Shown here: one piece after another, positions 21,362 to 34,500 of the stretch
Layout of the letters: each line of letters opens with the position of its first letter
Numbering within the stretch: the stretch's first letter is position 1
From: Zetaproteobacteria bacterium
GTDB lineage: Bacteria > Pseudomonadota > Zetaproteobacteria > Mariprofundales > Mariprofundaceae
Assembly (NCBI GenBank): GCA_003228735.1
Contig: QIFG01000076.1
Span: 30,078-94,077 of the forward strand
DNA: 64,000 nt
Direction: 5' to 3'
The notes under the pieces: model-generated
The model's input: only the letters and a program-made list of their open reading frames with translations
The model's database searches: none
Told to the model about the DNA's origin: nothing
Position numbers and translations under genes: made by a program

Positions 21362-21817
21362 TCACTTACGGTTAGGATAGAATTCCGACTCCTTTATCTC
21401 AGGCATCGATGTGGGTGTCTGGCTGGTGAAGATGATGCGCGTATCCTTTCGTGGCTGGGCGCCTGCGCTGTACGCAAACGGCTTGCCATCCATCCACTTC
21501 AGACGTGCCGGATCATAAACATAGAAGTAGACTCCCCCCTTCCATCCCCCGTATTCGGGAACTTTCCATCCCCCGATGTAGAAGTTGACATGGAGACCTT
21601 CCTGTTCCGGCATGGTAGTGATCAATCTAACAATGTAGGCGCTCTCCCAGTTTCGAACCTCACCATCAACCCCGCGGGACTTACGGGATGGTGAGAGCTT
21701 GACGTGAAGAAGCTCGTAGCCTGAGATTGTTACCGGCTCTTTGACGGGTTTCTCGGATGTGCCTGTGCAGTTCACAAGGAACAGGAGTGCAATTGCGGAT
21801 CGGAGTAGTCGATGCAT
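21362..21817 (-). CDS. Putative lipoprotein of unknown function
   Basis: The N-terminus from the ATG at 21817 is MHRLLRSAIALLFLVNC, a basic start plus hydrophobic core ending in a cysteine. This is a lipobox-like site, though the -1 residue is asparagine, which is unusual. A GGGGG ribosome site precedes the ATG. The mature part of about 135 residues is hydrophilic with an extended beta-like character and matches nothing I recognise. It follows the large lipoprotein hydrolase gene by ten bases and is probably co-transcribed with it, suggesting a shared cell-surface role. A longer frame to 21934 would overlap that gene and is rejected. Confidence 0.65.
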   Translation of the reverse strand: MHRLLRSAIALLFLVNCTGTSEKPVKEPVTISGYELLHVKLSPSRKSRGVDGEVRNWESAYIVRLITTMPEQEGLHVNFYIGGWKVPEYGGWKGGVYFYVYDPARLKWMDGKPFAYSAGAQPRKDTRIIFTSQTPTSMPEIKESEFYPNRK

Positions 21818-21827
21818 AGGTACCCCC

Positions 21828-24647
21828 TTAATTACCAAACTGAATTTCATCGAAGGCCAGCAATCCATCGTTGTGACGATCAAAGCTGAATCGGAGCCCC
21901 GTGACATTGGTGAGATCAAGAGCCTCACCGCCAAGGAAATCGCGAAGAGGAATGCGTACGGTGCTCATGACACTCTTGGTCGGATCATTGCCGATAGGGG
22001 TGTAAGAGACAGTCCAGGTTCCCCCGACCTGATCAGGATAGTGCAGGGTTCGGTAGTCGGCAACCTGCACCGTTTGTGCGCCGGGGACGCCGAGCAACTG
22101 TACCGTAAAGTCCTTGGTCGCTCCCAACGTGTTATAATCCTGTGATGGGTCATTGACCTGCCCGACGCGGAAGCTCAGCACCGTATCCTGATTCAGGGCT
22201 CCTGCAATCGCTGTCGTCAGCGCGAACTCAAGCGTACCACTGGTCGTATCCCGCCACCCCATGATAAGCCCGTCCGTCTCCTCCCAGAGCCAATATAGAG
22301 GCCCTCTGTCATTGAAGGAATAGTCCAGATACGGGGAGAGGCTGGAATCCGATACCGTCACCCCCGGAGCCGAAGCATCCGCCGGATCATTATCGTCTTC
22401 GTGGTGATCAATAAATGTCCGTTGAGGATCGGTATACTGGGTGATTCGAACCACGTTGGAGGGAAACGAAGCGAATGTGATCTCGGACGCGAACAGCTGG
22501 CGATACCCGGTCTGGTCTTTCAGCGTATCCAGAAAGAATGCTGACAGATACGTTGCCAGAATCGCCTTTTGCTCGTCGCGTGTGATCTGCTCCGCAGTCG
22601 GTGTAGCCAGCGGCGTGGGATCACAAAACGTGGTGGCGGAACACGGCGAACTGCCACAGCATCCCCACACATCATTCCACTGACTGTGGTTCGCGCCATA
22701 AATAAACTGCAACCCCTTAAAATAGCTGGTGGCTTGGGTCACCGGGAATGCCCTGTCATAGGTTTTATGACCATCAAAGGTCGCCACATCGCTATCATGG
22801 CTGCCGTGTATAACAGCATAGTTCGCCTCGTCGAGCACAAGCGGTGTGCTCGTATCGTAACCCTGCAGCGGAATACTGCTATCTCCATTGATCTGGCCAT
22901 CAACGGGTGCAATGGCGTACAACCCCCGGATACCGAAGTTAAAATCAAAGTCCGCCGTTGCGGGGTCATGCAAAGCAGTGTTGAGCTTCGCCGCCACGGT
23001 AATCGCTTCGCCGCCACGACTGTGACCCGCGAGACCCACACGATTGAAGTCCACACTGTCGAAGAACAGATGGCCCGGAGTAGCATTCCAGTCCCGCCAC
23101 TTCTGCAAATGCCTGAGGAGCACGATCGCACGCGCGTCCATCTCTCCACCAACCCGGCCATTGAGAAAATTCTCGTCAATCGACACCGCGATAATGCAGT
23201 GGCTCGCCAACAGGTCGAGAAGGTAATCGTAGCCCGGCTCGCTCGCTTCGGTCGGCGAGTGGTTTCCATGTACGATCAGGGCAATTGGATGAGCTCCGGC
23301 GTCGGTGGGATACCGTACGACCCCGTGCAGCGGCACGGCCGACATCGAAGTCGATACACTCGAGTCAGGACTGTTAAAGAAGCCCGAAATGTCGGTTGTG
23401 AGCCCGGACTCACCGTACTCGTATTTCTCGACCGTACAGCTCCCAAGTATTGTGGGATCAGGCATGGCGGTTCCAACATCGACCTGGTACGCCTCGGATG
23501 AGACACAGTTTCCGAGAGACTGGATGATAATGAGTGTTTCGCCAAGCACGAGGGTCCGGATGAGCTGGATTTGGCTTCCGCCTCCATCCCCGATCTCAAT
23601 ACCGTCCGCCAGAATATAGATTCGCGAGCCTGGAACCACGTTGGCGAGGTGGATATGATTTTCGCCTTCCACGGCGCGCACCACGGTGACTCCGGGAAGC
23701 TCGGAGCACGGCTTGACAGTCACCGTGCCGGTCGGGCTGAAAATGCCGCAAAGCTCCTGCTTCAAATCAAGTACATCGCCAGGGCTGACAGACTGGTTCA
23801 GCCTGTAGGTCTGACCGCCACCGGATGCGCCGCCGCCGCCAAGAATGGTAGCGCCTCTGGAAATGGTGGCGTTGGCGCCATTCACCATACTCCACAGAAC
23901 AACCAAATCACTGTCCTCATATATATCATCTGCAACAGGTATCGGGAGACTGGTAGGGGCAGGCTGAACATTCTCGGGATCAGAGTCCGGAGTGAGATCG
24001 GTGCAAATGCCACCTCTGGCTATGACCGTTTTCGGCTCCTCGAACGGAGGATTAATACGTACCGCCTGATTGGCGCCTACGCCCGATGCCTGCCAACCCA
24101 CGCGAATTCCGTCCTGAAGAACCTCAACGGAACCGCCCGGCGGGAGGTTGTAGACAGCGGTCTGGATCCCGCAATCGTACAAGGGCTCCTTCAAATCCGG
24201 CTTGGGTAACCCCGAAGGGTAATAGTCCGTGTGCTTGACAACCGTGTGTTCGTCCGATGGGTCGCTGGTGACGCCACCCCACGTCTGCGTCGCGGTGATC
24301 TTCTCCGTGCTCACGAGTTCCGGCGAGACCGCAAAGTTCTGCCCGCTCGGGGAGTTACTGATACCACCGCCTATGGGATTACCATTTGCAAAAATCTTAA
24401 TCTCGGCTCCGGGAATGAACCCGCTCACGATCACAGCCCCTGCGCACTCGAGCAGGGGTACATCTATGATCGGAGGCGATAGAACGGATGGGTTGTCGGT
24501 GAAATCCTGTGGCACGTCAACAAACGTTCCTCCGACCTGAACTCTTGCCGGATCGGGTGGATGACGGCCTGGTTTATCGTCACACCCTGAGAGCAGGAAA
24601 AAACCGACCATCAAGCAGCAGGCCACATGGCTAGACAAACATTTCAT
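21828..24647 (-). CDS. Large lipoprotein with tandem repeats and an alpha/beta-hydrolase domain
   Basis: A 939-residue protein. The signal peptide and lipobox FFLLSGC put the lipidated cysteine at residue 22. Residues about 60-400 hold roughly four divergent repeats, each with a PG-x-x-hydrophobic, DG-hydrophobic, G-rich pattern. Residues about 440-705 form an alpha/beta hydrolase: oxyanion region IVHGNH (458-463), nucleophile elbow GHSRGG (S543), likely acid in GSHDSD (616-620) and likely base in GANHSQW (H654). The C-terminal ~200 residues look like a beta-sandwich. It probably hydrolyses an ester at the cell surface; the substrate is unknown. It resembles dienelactone-hydrolase/PET-hydrolase-like folds only at the core. 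Confidence 0.75.
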   Translation of the reverse strand: MKCLSSHVACCLMVGFFLLSGCDDKPGRHPPDPARVQVGGTFVDVPQDFTDNPSVLSPPIIDVPLLECAGAVIVSGFIPGAEIKIFANGNPIGGGISNSPSGQNFAVSPELVSTEKITATQTWGGVTSDPSDEHTVVKHTDYYPSGLPKPDLKEPLYDCGIQTAVYNLPPGGSVEVLQDGIRVGWQASGVGANQAVRINPPFEEPKTVIARGGICTDLTPDSDPENVQPAPTSLPIPVADDIYEDSDLVVLWSMVNGANATISRGATILGGGGASGGGQTYRLNQSVSPGDVLDLKQELCGIFSPTGTVTVKPCSELPGVTVVRAVEGENHIHLANVVPGSRIYILADGIEIGDGGGSQIQLIRTLVLGETLIIIQSLGNCVSSEAYQVDVGTAMPDPTILGSCTVEKYEYGESGLTTDISGFFNSPDSSVSTSMSAVPLHGVVRYPTDAGAHPIALIVHGNHSPTEASEPGYDYLLDLLASHCIIAVSIDENFLNGRVGGEMDARAIVLLRHLQKWRDWNATPGHLFFDSVDFNRVGLAGHSRGGEAITVAAKLNTALHDPATADFDFNFGIRGLYAIAPVDGQINGDSSIPLQGYDTSTPLVLDEANYAVIHGSHDSDVATFDGHKTYDRAFPVTQATSYFKGLQFIYGANHSQWNDVWGCCGSSPCSATTFCDPTPLATPTAEQITRDEQKAILATYLSAFFLDTLKDQTGYRQLFASEITFASFPSNVVRITQYTDPQRTFIDHHEDDNDPADASAPGVTVSDSSLSPYLDYSFNDRGPLYWLWEETDGLIMGWRDTTSGTLEFALTTAIAGALNQDTVLSFRVGQVNDPSQDYNTLGATKDFTVQLLGVPGAQTVQVADYRTLHYPDQVGGTWTVSYTPIGNDPTKSVMSTVRIPLRDFLGGEALDLTNVTGLRFSFDRHNDGLLAFDEIQFGN

Positions 24648-24709
24648 CCCTACACCTCCATCCCCTGCTTAAAACAGGACAATAGGTTAACGATGGAAAA
24701 GACTGGGAG

Positions 24710-24731
24710 ATATACGTAATAATACGTATAT
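24710..24731. promoter_or_regulatory. Perfect palindrome upstream of the lipoprotein hydrolase gene
   Basis: ATATACGTA-ATAA-TACGTATAT is a perfect 9-bp inverted repeat centred about 75 bases upstream of the leftward hydrolase gene, in an AT-rich spacer. The symmetry suggests a dimeric regulator's operator, but the regulator is unknown. Confidence 0.4.
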
Positions 24732-24763
24732 AAAATTTGTTGTAATTATTGATTTTTTTGAAA

Positions 24764-24785
24764 ACCGCCTAATTAATAGGCATTA
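24764..24785 (-). terminator. Possible weak terminator after purL
   Basis: GCCTA-ttaat-TAGGC on the minus strand is followed by GGTTTTC and an A-rich run, 35 bases beyond the purL stop. The stem is only five base pairs, so termination is uncertain. Confidence 0.3.
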
Positions 24786-24817
24786 ATTTTGGCGCGTCTA
24801 CCCCTGAAAAAGTAAGT

Positions 24818-28708
<3,891 letters not shown>

Positions 28709-28749
28709 GGCCGCATCCTATGTTTTGTGCGCTCGAAACCAAGGCCCAA

Positions 28750-28783
28750 TAACGACAAAACCCGCCCGGAGGCAGGTTTTGTC
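28750..28783 (-). terminator. Rho-independent terminator downstream of rpsT
   Basis: On the minus strand GACAAAACCTGCC-TCCG-GGCGGGTTTTGTC forms a 13-bp stem with one mismatch and a 4-base loop, followed by GTTATT, about 20 bases past the rpsT stop. A second perfect palindrome (28789-28808) overlaps the stop codon itself. Confidence 0.75.
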
Positions 28784-28802
28784 AAAAGGGCTAAAGGCGC
28801 CT

Positions 28803-29069
28803 TTAGCCTGACAGGTTCTTTACGTGAGCGGTCAGGCGGGAGACACGGCGCGATGCCTGGCTCTTGTGGATCAGGCCCTTGCGGCCGGCACGGTCGAGCA
28901 ACGGAACAGCCACCTTCAAAGCCTCGCCTGCGGCATTCTTGTCACCAGCTTCAATGGCTGCATCGACGCGCTTGACGGCGGAGCGCATGGCGGCTTTCTG
29001 CATGCGGTTCTGCATGCGGCGCTTCAAAGATTGTCTGGCGCGCTTGTCAGCGGATGCGTGATTTGCCAC
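28803..29069 (-). CDS. rpsT: 30S ribosomal protein S20
   Basis: An 88-residue, very basic, alanine-rich helical protein with the S20 pattern: MANHASADKRARQSLKRRMQ near the start, MRSAVKRVDAAIEAGDK and LIHKSQASRRVSRLTAHV. It binds 16S rRNA. Translation starts at GTG with an AAGGAG ribosome site upstream. It is monocistronic and followed by a strong terminator. Confidence 0.95.
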   Translation of the reverse strand: MANHASADKRARQSLKRRMQNRMQKAAMRSAVKRVDAAIEAGDKNAAGEALKVAVPLLDRAGRKGLIHKSQASRRVSRLTAHVKNLSG

Positions 29070-29529
29070 TCAAAAACTCCTTGAAATTAAACACATTAAA
29101 ACGTGGCGGCGCATCATACGTGTGCCTCTATGACTGTCAAGCTAGACACCCCTGAAAGAACGGCTCTTCGTTGTTGCGTGTGGAACAACCACAACAGAGA
29201 AAGAGAAAGGATGGAGAAAAGAGGGAGACGGGAATCGCTGCCTGGCCTTATCCCCGCCTGCAGATGCGCCGAGCCATCCGGGACAGAACGGGAAGAACGC
29301 AATATGTTGCGCCTGTTCTGGCCCGGATGGCGAGGAATTACGCATATGCCTACGGGTGCCTTTTCTTGCTTCTTCTTTAGGCAAGCAAAGAAGAAGAAAA
29401 GCGATCACTAGCGGAAAACTCACCTTGATGCCTGCTTTCAGGAAATGCCACACCTGATGACGAAGAACCAAAGAAACAGACCGTAAACGAATCCCTGCCA
29501 ACAATGAGTAAAGCCGTTAGAGTCGAGAC
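29070..29529. other. Intergenic region, 460 bp, between divergent rpsT and radA
   Basis: No gene with recognisable content. It must contain promoters for leftward rpsT and rightward radA. The middle (about 29220-29411) resembles a dispersed non-coding repeat I have seen in other proteobacterial genomes, ending with CATATGCCTACGGGTGCC and an imperfect inverted repeat built from TTTTCTTGCTTCTTC and GAAGAAGAAAA. The small frames in it are probably not genes. Confidence 0.4.
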
Positions 29530-30909
29530 ATGCTGAAAACACTGTTTGTCTGCCAGAGCTGTGGCGCGGAGTTCTCCAAGTGGATGGGGCAATGCACCGA
29601 ATGCCAGGCCTGGAACAGCGTCAGTGAACAGGTCATGGAATTATCCGGGCCACTGGCCGGCAAGGCCAAGCCGCTTGATCCCACCCCGATCACGGCCGTC
29701 GATAGCAGCGAAAGCCCGCGCCAAAGCACGCAGATTCCCGAGTTGGATCGGGTGCTCGGCGGTGGTCTTGTGGCAGGATCGGCTGCCCTGATCGGCGGCG
29801 ACCCCGGCATCGGCAAATCCACCCTGCTTCTGCAAGCCAGTTGCAAGCTGGCCGAATCCGGCACGGTGCTTTATGTCACCGGCGAGGAATCCATCCAGCA
29901 GATCAAGCTGCGCGCCGACCGCATCGCCACCCAGCACGAGCATGTGCATATCGCCGCCAGCACCGAGCTGGAGGCGATCCTCGCCACCGTCGCCAAGCTT
30001 CGGCCCGGTACAGTCGTCATTGATTCGATCCAGACCACGGTGACCCGAAGGCTTACCTCCGCTCCCGGCACTGTGGCCCAGGTGCGCGATTGCGCCGCCG
30101 CACTGATCCAGCAGGCCAAACAACTGGGCCATGCGGTAATACTGGTCGGACACGTTACCAAAGATGGCAGCATCGCAGGTCCCCGCGTGCTGGAGCACAT
30201 GGTTGATGCCGTACTGTATTTCGAGGGCGACCGCGGTCACGCCCACCGCATCTTGCGCGCAGTGAAAAACCGCTTTGGCCCGGCCGGCGAAATCGGCGTA
30301 TTTGAGATGACTGACCGCGGGCTTACCGGTATCCGTGACGCATCAAAGCTGTTTCTGGCCGAGCGTTCGCTGGATACGCCCGGCTCCGTAGTCATGGCCT
30401 GCATGGAGGGTACGCGTCCGCTGATGGTCGAGGTGCAGGCTCTGGTGGCGCCCACCGTTTACGCCACGCCCAAGCGCACCTCTGTCGGCCTGGATACGGG
30501 ACGGGTCGGCATGCTCACCGCCGTACTGGAGCGCCGGGTCGGCCTGCTTTTGTCCCAGCATGATGTCTACGTCAACGTTGTCGGCGGGGCCAGAATCACC
30601 GAGCCAGCAGCGGATCTGGCCATATTGTTGGCCATGATTTCCGCCTATCAGGAAAAACCGATGCCGGCGGAGATGGCGGTATTCGGTGAAGTAGGACTAA
30701 CCGGGGAAGTGCGCGCCGTGGGCAGGCCGGATGCACGCCTGCGTGAAACCGCCGGCCTGGGCTTCACACAACTGATTATGCCGAAAGGGAACCACGCCCG
30801 GCTCAAGGAAGTAGATGTTGCCGATAAGGCTGCCCCGCACTACGATGGCGCCGTGCGCTGTATTCCGGTGCAACACTTGACTGAAGCTGCACAGGCTGGA
30901 TTGGCTTGA
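29530..30909 (+). CDS. radA: DNA repair protein RadA (Sms)
   Basis: Standard RadA layout in 459 residues: N-terminal C4 zinc finger (CQSCG and CTEC), RecA-like ATPase with Walker A GGDPGIGKST, the RadA-specific KNRFG motif (AVKNRFGPAGEIGVF), and a C-terminal Lon-protease-like domain. It is a helicase that drives branch migration during recombination. The last bases overlap the TTG start of cvpA as TTGA, so the two genes are translationally coupled. Confidence 0.96.
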   Translation: MLKTLFVCQSCGAEFSKWMGQCTECQAWNSVSEQVMELSGPLAGKAKPLDPTPITAVDSSESPRQSTQIPELDRVLGGGLVAGSAALIGGDPGIGKSTLLLQASCKLAESGTVLYVTGEESIQQIKLRADRIATQHEHVHIAASTELEAILATVAKLRPGTVVIDSIQTTVTRRLTSAPGTVAQVRDCAAALIQQAKQLGHAVILVGHVTKDGSIAGPRVLEHMVDAVLYFEGDRGHAHRILRAVKNRFGPAGEIGVFEMTDRGLTGIRDASKLFLAERSLDTPGSVVMACMEGTRPLMVEVQALVAPTVYATPKRTSVGLDTGRVGMLTAVLERRVGLLLSQHDVYVNVVGGARITEPAADLAILLAMISAYQEKPMPAEMAVFGEVGLTGEVRAVGRPDARLRETAGLGFTQLIMPKGNHARLKEVDVADKAAPHYDGAVRCIPVQHLTEAAQAGLA

Positions 30910-31487
30910 ATCTTTTCGACTACGTCCTGATCGCCATTGTCGGACTCTCCATAGTGTTGTCGCTATGGCGCGGTTTTGTGCGCGAAATCATTTCCCTGAC
31001 CGGCCTGATCGCCGCTTTTCTGATCGCCAGCCGCACCTCCAGTATAGTCGGTGATTTCCTGGGCGACTGGGTCGCCAACGACACGCTGGCTGACATTCTG
31101 GGCTTTGTTATCGTATTCACCGGCATCATGCTGGTGGTGGGAATAATCGGCGCCCTGATTCGCAAGCTGGTGGACAAGGCGGATCTCACGGCGACCGACC
31201 GTACTCTCGGCATCTTTTTCGGGCTGGCCCGCGGCATGCTGCTGATTGGCCTGTTCTTCCTGATTTATGCATCATACACCAAACCGGACAAACCGTGGAT
31301 GCAGGACAGCATGCTGACACCCTATGCGCTTGAACTGGCCGACCTGATGGGCCAGGCCATTCCCGAAGGCTATCCGTTTTCCAAACATGGAAATGCCAAA
31401 CCGCCCTCAGCGCAGTCCATGCTCGATCAGATTCCCGACACCGACCGCGACGCGGTGAAATCCATTATTGAAGACGTCATGCAATGA
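30906..31487 (+). CDS. cvpA: CvpA family inner-membrane protein
   Basis: A 193-residue protein with four hydrophobic segments in the first ~120 residues (FDYVLIAIVGLSIVLSLWRG at the start is the CvpA signature), then a hydrophilic tail. CvpA is known from colicin V production and is usually encoded directly upstream of purF, as here. The start is TTG overlapping the radA stop; the stop overlaps the purF ATG. The molecular role is not established; an envelope-homeostasis function is likely. Confidence 0.9.
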   Translation: MNLFDYVLIAIVGLSIVLSLWRGFVREIISLTGLIAAFLIASRTSSIVGDFLGDWVANDTLADILGFVIVFTGIMLVVGIIGALIRKLVDKADLTATDRTLGIFFGLARGMLLIGLFFLIYASYTKPDKPWMQDSMLTPYALELADLMGQAIPEGYPFSKHGNAKPPSAQSMLDQIPDTDRDAVKSIIEDVMQ

Positions 31488-32911
31488 CGCCTGCCGTGCA
31501 GGACGATCATTTTCACGATGAATGCGGCGTCTTCGGTGTTTTTAATCACCCCGAGGCCGCCAATCTCACCTATCTGGGCCTTTATGCGCTCCAGCACCGC
31601 GGCCAGGAATCGGCCGGCATTGTCGTCACCGACGGGCAGAGCTTCAACAGCCACCGCGACATGGGCCTGGTCGCCGATGTTTTCAAAAAAAGCGATATTG
31701 AACGTTTGTCCGGTGATCGATCCATCGGGCATGTGCGCTATTCGACATCCGGCGGTTCGGAACTGCGCAACTGCCAGCCGTTCTCCTATGAATATGCCTA
31801 TGGCGGCGTAGCCGTATGCCACAACGGCAACATCGTCAACGCCCCGGACTTGCGGCATCAACTGGAAGCCCAGGGTTCCATTTTCCAGTCCACCTCGGAC
31901 ACCGAGGTTCTCATTCACCTTGCCGCCAAAATCTCCGGCGCCTCGACCGAAGTGCGCTTCGGCGAAGCCGCCAGCAGACTGCACGGTGGCTTCTCGATTC
32001 TTGTGCTCACCGAAACTCGACTCATCGGCCTGCGCGATCCGCACGGCATCCGCCCGCTGATTCTTGGCAAGCTGGGCGATGCCTGGTTTTTGTCCTCGGA
32101 GACCTGCGCCTTTGACCTGATCGGAGCCGAATACGTTCGCGATATCGAGCCGGGCGAGATGGTGGTGATTGACAAAAACGGCCCGCACAGTTTGAGGCCG
32201 TTTAATGTGGCGCGTCCCAGGTTTTGCGTATTCGAATATGTTTATTTCGCCCGACCAGACTCCACGCTGGAAGGCGTTAACGTCTACCGGGCCCGCTACC
32301 AGATCGGCGTGGAGTTGGCCAAAGAGGCGCGCGTCGACGCCGATATTGTCGTCCCCGTTCCGGACTCCGGCGTCCCCCCCGCCATGGGTTATGCGGAAGG
32401 TGCGGGCATTCCTTACCAGATGGGCATCATCCGCAATCATTATGTGGGGCGCACCTTTATCGAGCCTCAGGAATCCATCCGTCATTTCGGCGTCAAGCTC
32501 AAGCTGAACGCCAACAAAGACCTTATCAGGGGCAAGCGCGTAGTGCTTGTGGACGATTCCATCGTACGCGGCACAACCAGCCAGAAGATTGTCGAAATGG
32601 TCAGAAAAGCCGGCGCAAAAGAGGTGCACATGCGTGTATCCAGCCCGCCAACCAAATATTCCTGCTTCTACGGTATCGACACACCGAATGCCGATGAACT
32701 GATGGCCAACAAGATGTCCATCGAGGAAATGTGCGAGGCGATCGGCGCTGATTCGCTGGCCTTCGTCTCCTTTGATGGCATGTACCGCGCCGTCGGCAAA
32801 CCGCGCGAACGGCACTGCGATGCCTGTTTCTCCGGCGATTATCCGGTGCCGGTCAAGGGTTCACGCTCACCGCAATTATCCATGCTGCGTTTTTTCAACC
32901 GTAATAGCTGA
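31484..32911 (+). CDS. purF: Amidophosphoribosyltransferase
   Basis: Ntn-type glutamine amidotransferase plus phosphoribosyltransferase, 475 residues. The catalytic cysteine is C14 in DECGVFGVF, so a short propeptide must be removed for activity. The glutaminase domain shows YLGLYALQHRGQESAGI, and the PRPP motif is KRVVLVDDSIVRGTTSQ. It catalyses the first committed step of purine synthesis. CPTKYS-like cysteines near the C-terminus are present only in part (TKYSCFYG), so an Fe-S cluster of the Bacillus type cannot be confirmed. Confidence 0.96.
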   Translation: MTPAVQDDHFHDECGVFGVFNHPEAANLTYLGLYALQHRGQESAGIVVTDGQSFNSHRDMGLVADVFKKSDIERLSGDRSIGHVRYSTSGGSELRNCQPFSYEYAYGGVAVCHNGNIVNAPDLRHQLEAQGSIFQSTSDTEVLIHLAAKISGASTEVRFGEAASRLHGGFSILVLTETRLIGLRDPHGIRPLILGKLGDAWFLSSETCAFDLIGAEYVRDIEPGEMVVIDKNGPHSLRPFNVARPRFCVFEYVYFARPDSTLEGVNVYRARYQIGVELAKEARVDADIVVPVPDSGVPPAMGYAEGAGIPYQMGIIRNHYVGRTFIEPQESIRHFGVKLKLNANKDLIRGKRVVLVDDSIVRGTTSQKIVEMVRKAGAKEVHMRVSSPPTKYSCFYGIDTPNADELMANKMSIEEMCEAIGADSLAFVSFDGMYRAVGKPRERHCDACFSGDYPVPVKGSRSPQLSMLRFFNRNS

Positions 32912-33023
32912 GCGCTTCGGATCAACTGGCAACAGACAGACACAGAATTACAGATTGTCAGTATTTCTTTCCATCCTACCGTGACCCGCATAAAAGGAAT
33001 GAGAACATTTCCGAACATTGATC

Positions 33024-33761
33024 ATGCATAAACCCAAGGTCGTACTGCTGCACGGCATGCTCGGCTTTCCGCGTTTTTTGTGGCGCGAATACTTTCATAA
33101 TGTACGGCCCATGCTGGAGGGTATGGGTCTGCAGGTGATTGTCCCCCGGCTGCCCTGGGGCGGCGGCATCGATGTGCGTGCCACAGCCCTGGCCAATCAG
33201 CTACGGGATGAACCTGCCCCGCTGCACCTGATCGCCCACTCCATGGGCGGCATTGATGCGCGCGCCTGGATCGCGCATATGGGCGGCCATGCAAAGGTGG
33301 CCAGCCTGACTACATTGTCCTCTCCACACCACGGCTCATCGGCCGCCAATTACGTGCTGGGCGGGGTTTCCCTGTTCCGGCTGCTGCCCAGCCTGGCCGG
33401 CCTCACGCCAGAGGCCATGCACACCTTCAATGAGCGAACACCGGATCATCCGGATGTGGTCTACCGGAGCTACAGCGCCGCCCGCCCACTGGCTGAACAG
33501 CCCTGGATCGTGCGGCGTTACGGCCGTGCCATCGCCAGGGTAGAAAGCGCCAACGACAGTCAGGTATCGGTGGCATCGGCATGCCGGGGCCAGCATGTCT
33601 CCACCCTCCATGCCGACCATTTCGAGATCATCGGCCTGAACCTCTGGCTCAATCCGTTTCGCAGGCGCAAACACTTCGATCACATGCCACTGTACAGTGA
33701 AATCGCCGAATGGATCATTCAGTTTGAAAAAAATGCTGGAGGTCGGAGTCAGCCCAAATAG
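33024..33761 (+). CDS. Lipase/esterase, alpha/beta-hydrolase fold
   Basis: The N-terminus VVLLHGMLGFPRFLWREYF carries the oxyanion HG motif, and the nucleophile elbow is AHSMGGIDARAW, as in triacylglycerol lipases of families I.1/I.2 (LipA-like). A candidate catalytic histidine lies in HADHFEIIG near the C-terminus. There is no signal peptide, so it may act in the cytoplasm. The ATG at 33024 is preferred to a TTG two codons upstream. It converges on a GDSL esterase gene with 13 bases between the stops. Confidence 0.8.
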   Translation: MHKPKVVLLHGMLGFPRFLWREYFHNVRPMLEGMGLQVIVPRLPWGGGIDVRATALANQLRDEPAPLHLIAHSMGGIDARAWIAHMGGHAKVASLTTLSSPHHGSSAANYVLGGVSLFRLLPSLAGLTPEAMHTFNERTPDHPDVVYRSYSAARPLAEQPWIVRRYGRAIARVESANDSQVSVASACRGQHVSTLHADHFEIIGLNLWLNPFRRRKHFDHMPLYSEIAEWIIQFEKNAGGRSQPK

Positions 33762-33774
33762 CCATAAATTTCTT

Positions 33775-34401
33775 CTAGAGCGCCCCGGCTTCCTGCAATA
33801 GTGCAAAAACGGCCACGGCCAGCAAGCGATAACCGGCACGGTTCGGATGAATGGTGTCCGACTTCAGACTTCGATCCGATTCAATGTCAGCCAGAATATC
33901 CCCCTGCAATGGCAAACCGAATTCCGTCGCTACCTCAGCATAAAATACGGCAGGCTTCATAAACACTCCCGGCTTAGGCACGGCAATCATCAACACAGGA
34001 ATGCTGCGTTGCTGTGCCTGTCTTACCATAGCCCTGATGTTGCCTGCCGCCTGATGCTCACCCTGCTTGCGAATCAGGTCGTTACCACCGTGACAGAGAA
34101 TCAATAAATCAGGCTGATATTCATCCAACACTTCCGGCAAACGTCGTAGGCCTTCGGCTGTTACCTCGCCCGGCACACCGGCATTGATCACCTCCCGCCC
34201 TGCCAGGGCTTCCAGCACAGCCGGGTAACTGTCTTCCGCCTCCACGCCTGAGCCATAGGTCAGGCTGTCGCCAAAAGCGAGAATAACGGCATCGTGGGAA
34301 AGCCGGGCCAGCTTCGGCACATCCTGAGAACAGGAGACCAGCAGTAGCGCGCAAAACGGCAGGCAGACGAAAAGCAGCCTTGATTTACAATCACTCAACA
34401 T
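33775..34401 (-). CDS. GDSL-family arylesterase/lysophospholipase, TesA-like lipoprotein
   Basis: SGNH hydrolase: block I AFGDSLTYGSG with the nucleophilic serine, block III HGGNDLI and block V DTIHPNRAGY holding Asp and His. From the ATG at 34401 the N-terminus is a signal sequence with lipobox LLLVSC, so it is probably a lipid-anchored version of TesA. Homologues hydrolyse thioesters, aryl esters and lysophospholipids in the periplasm. It is transcribed towards the neighbouring lipase gene. Confidence 0.85.
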   Translation of the reverse strand: MLSDCKSRLLFVCLPFCALLLVSCSQDVPKLARLSHDAVILAFGDSLTYGSGVEAEDSYPAVLEALAGREVINAGVPGEVTAEGLRRLPEVLDEYQPDLLILCHGGNDLIRKQGEHQAAGNIRAMVRQAQQRSIPVLMIAVPKPGVFMKPAVFYAEVATEFGLPLQGDILADIESDRSLKSDTIHPNRAGYRLLAVAVFALLQEAGAL

Positions 34402-34500
34402 GACAGAAACCATTCTAGCCCAATTCTGACCGGCCATGGATATATGCAATCATCTTATGAGCTATAGTATTCATTTAACCTGGGAATAAACGAAGGGCAC

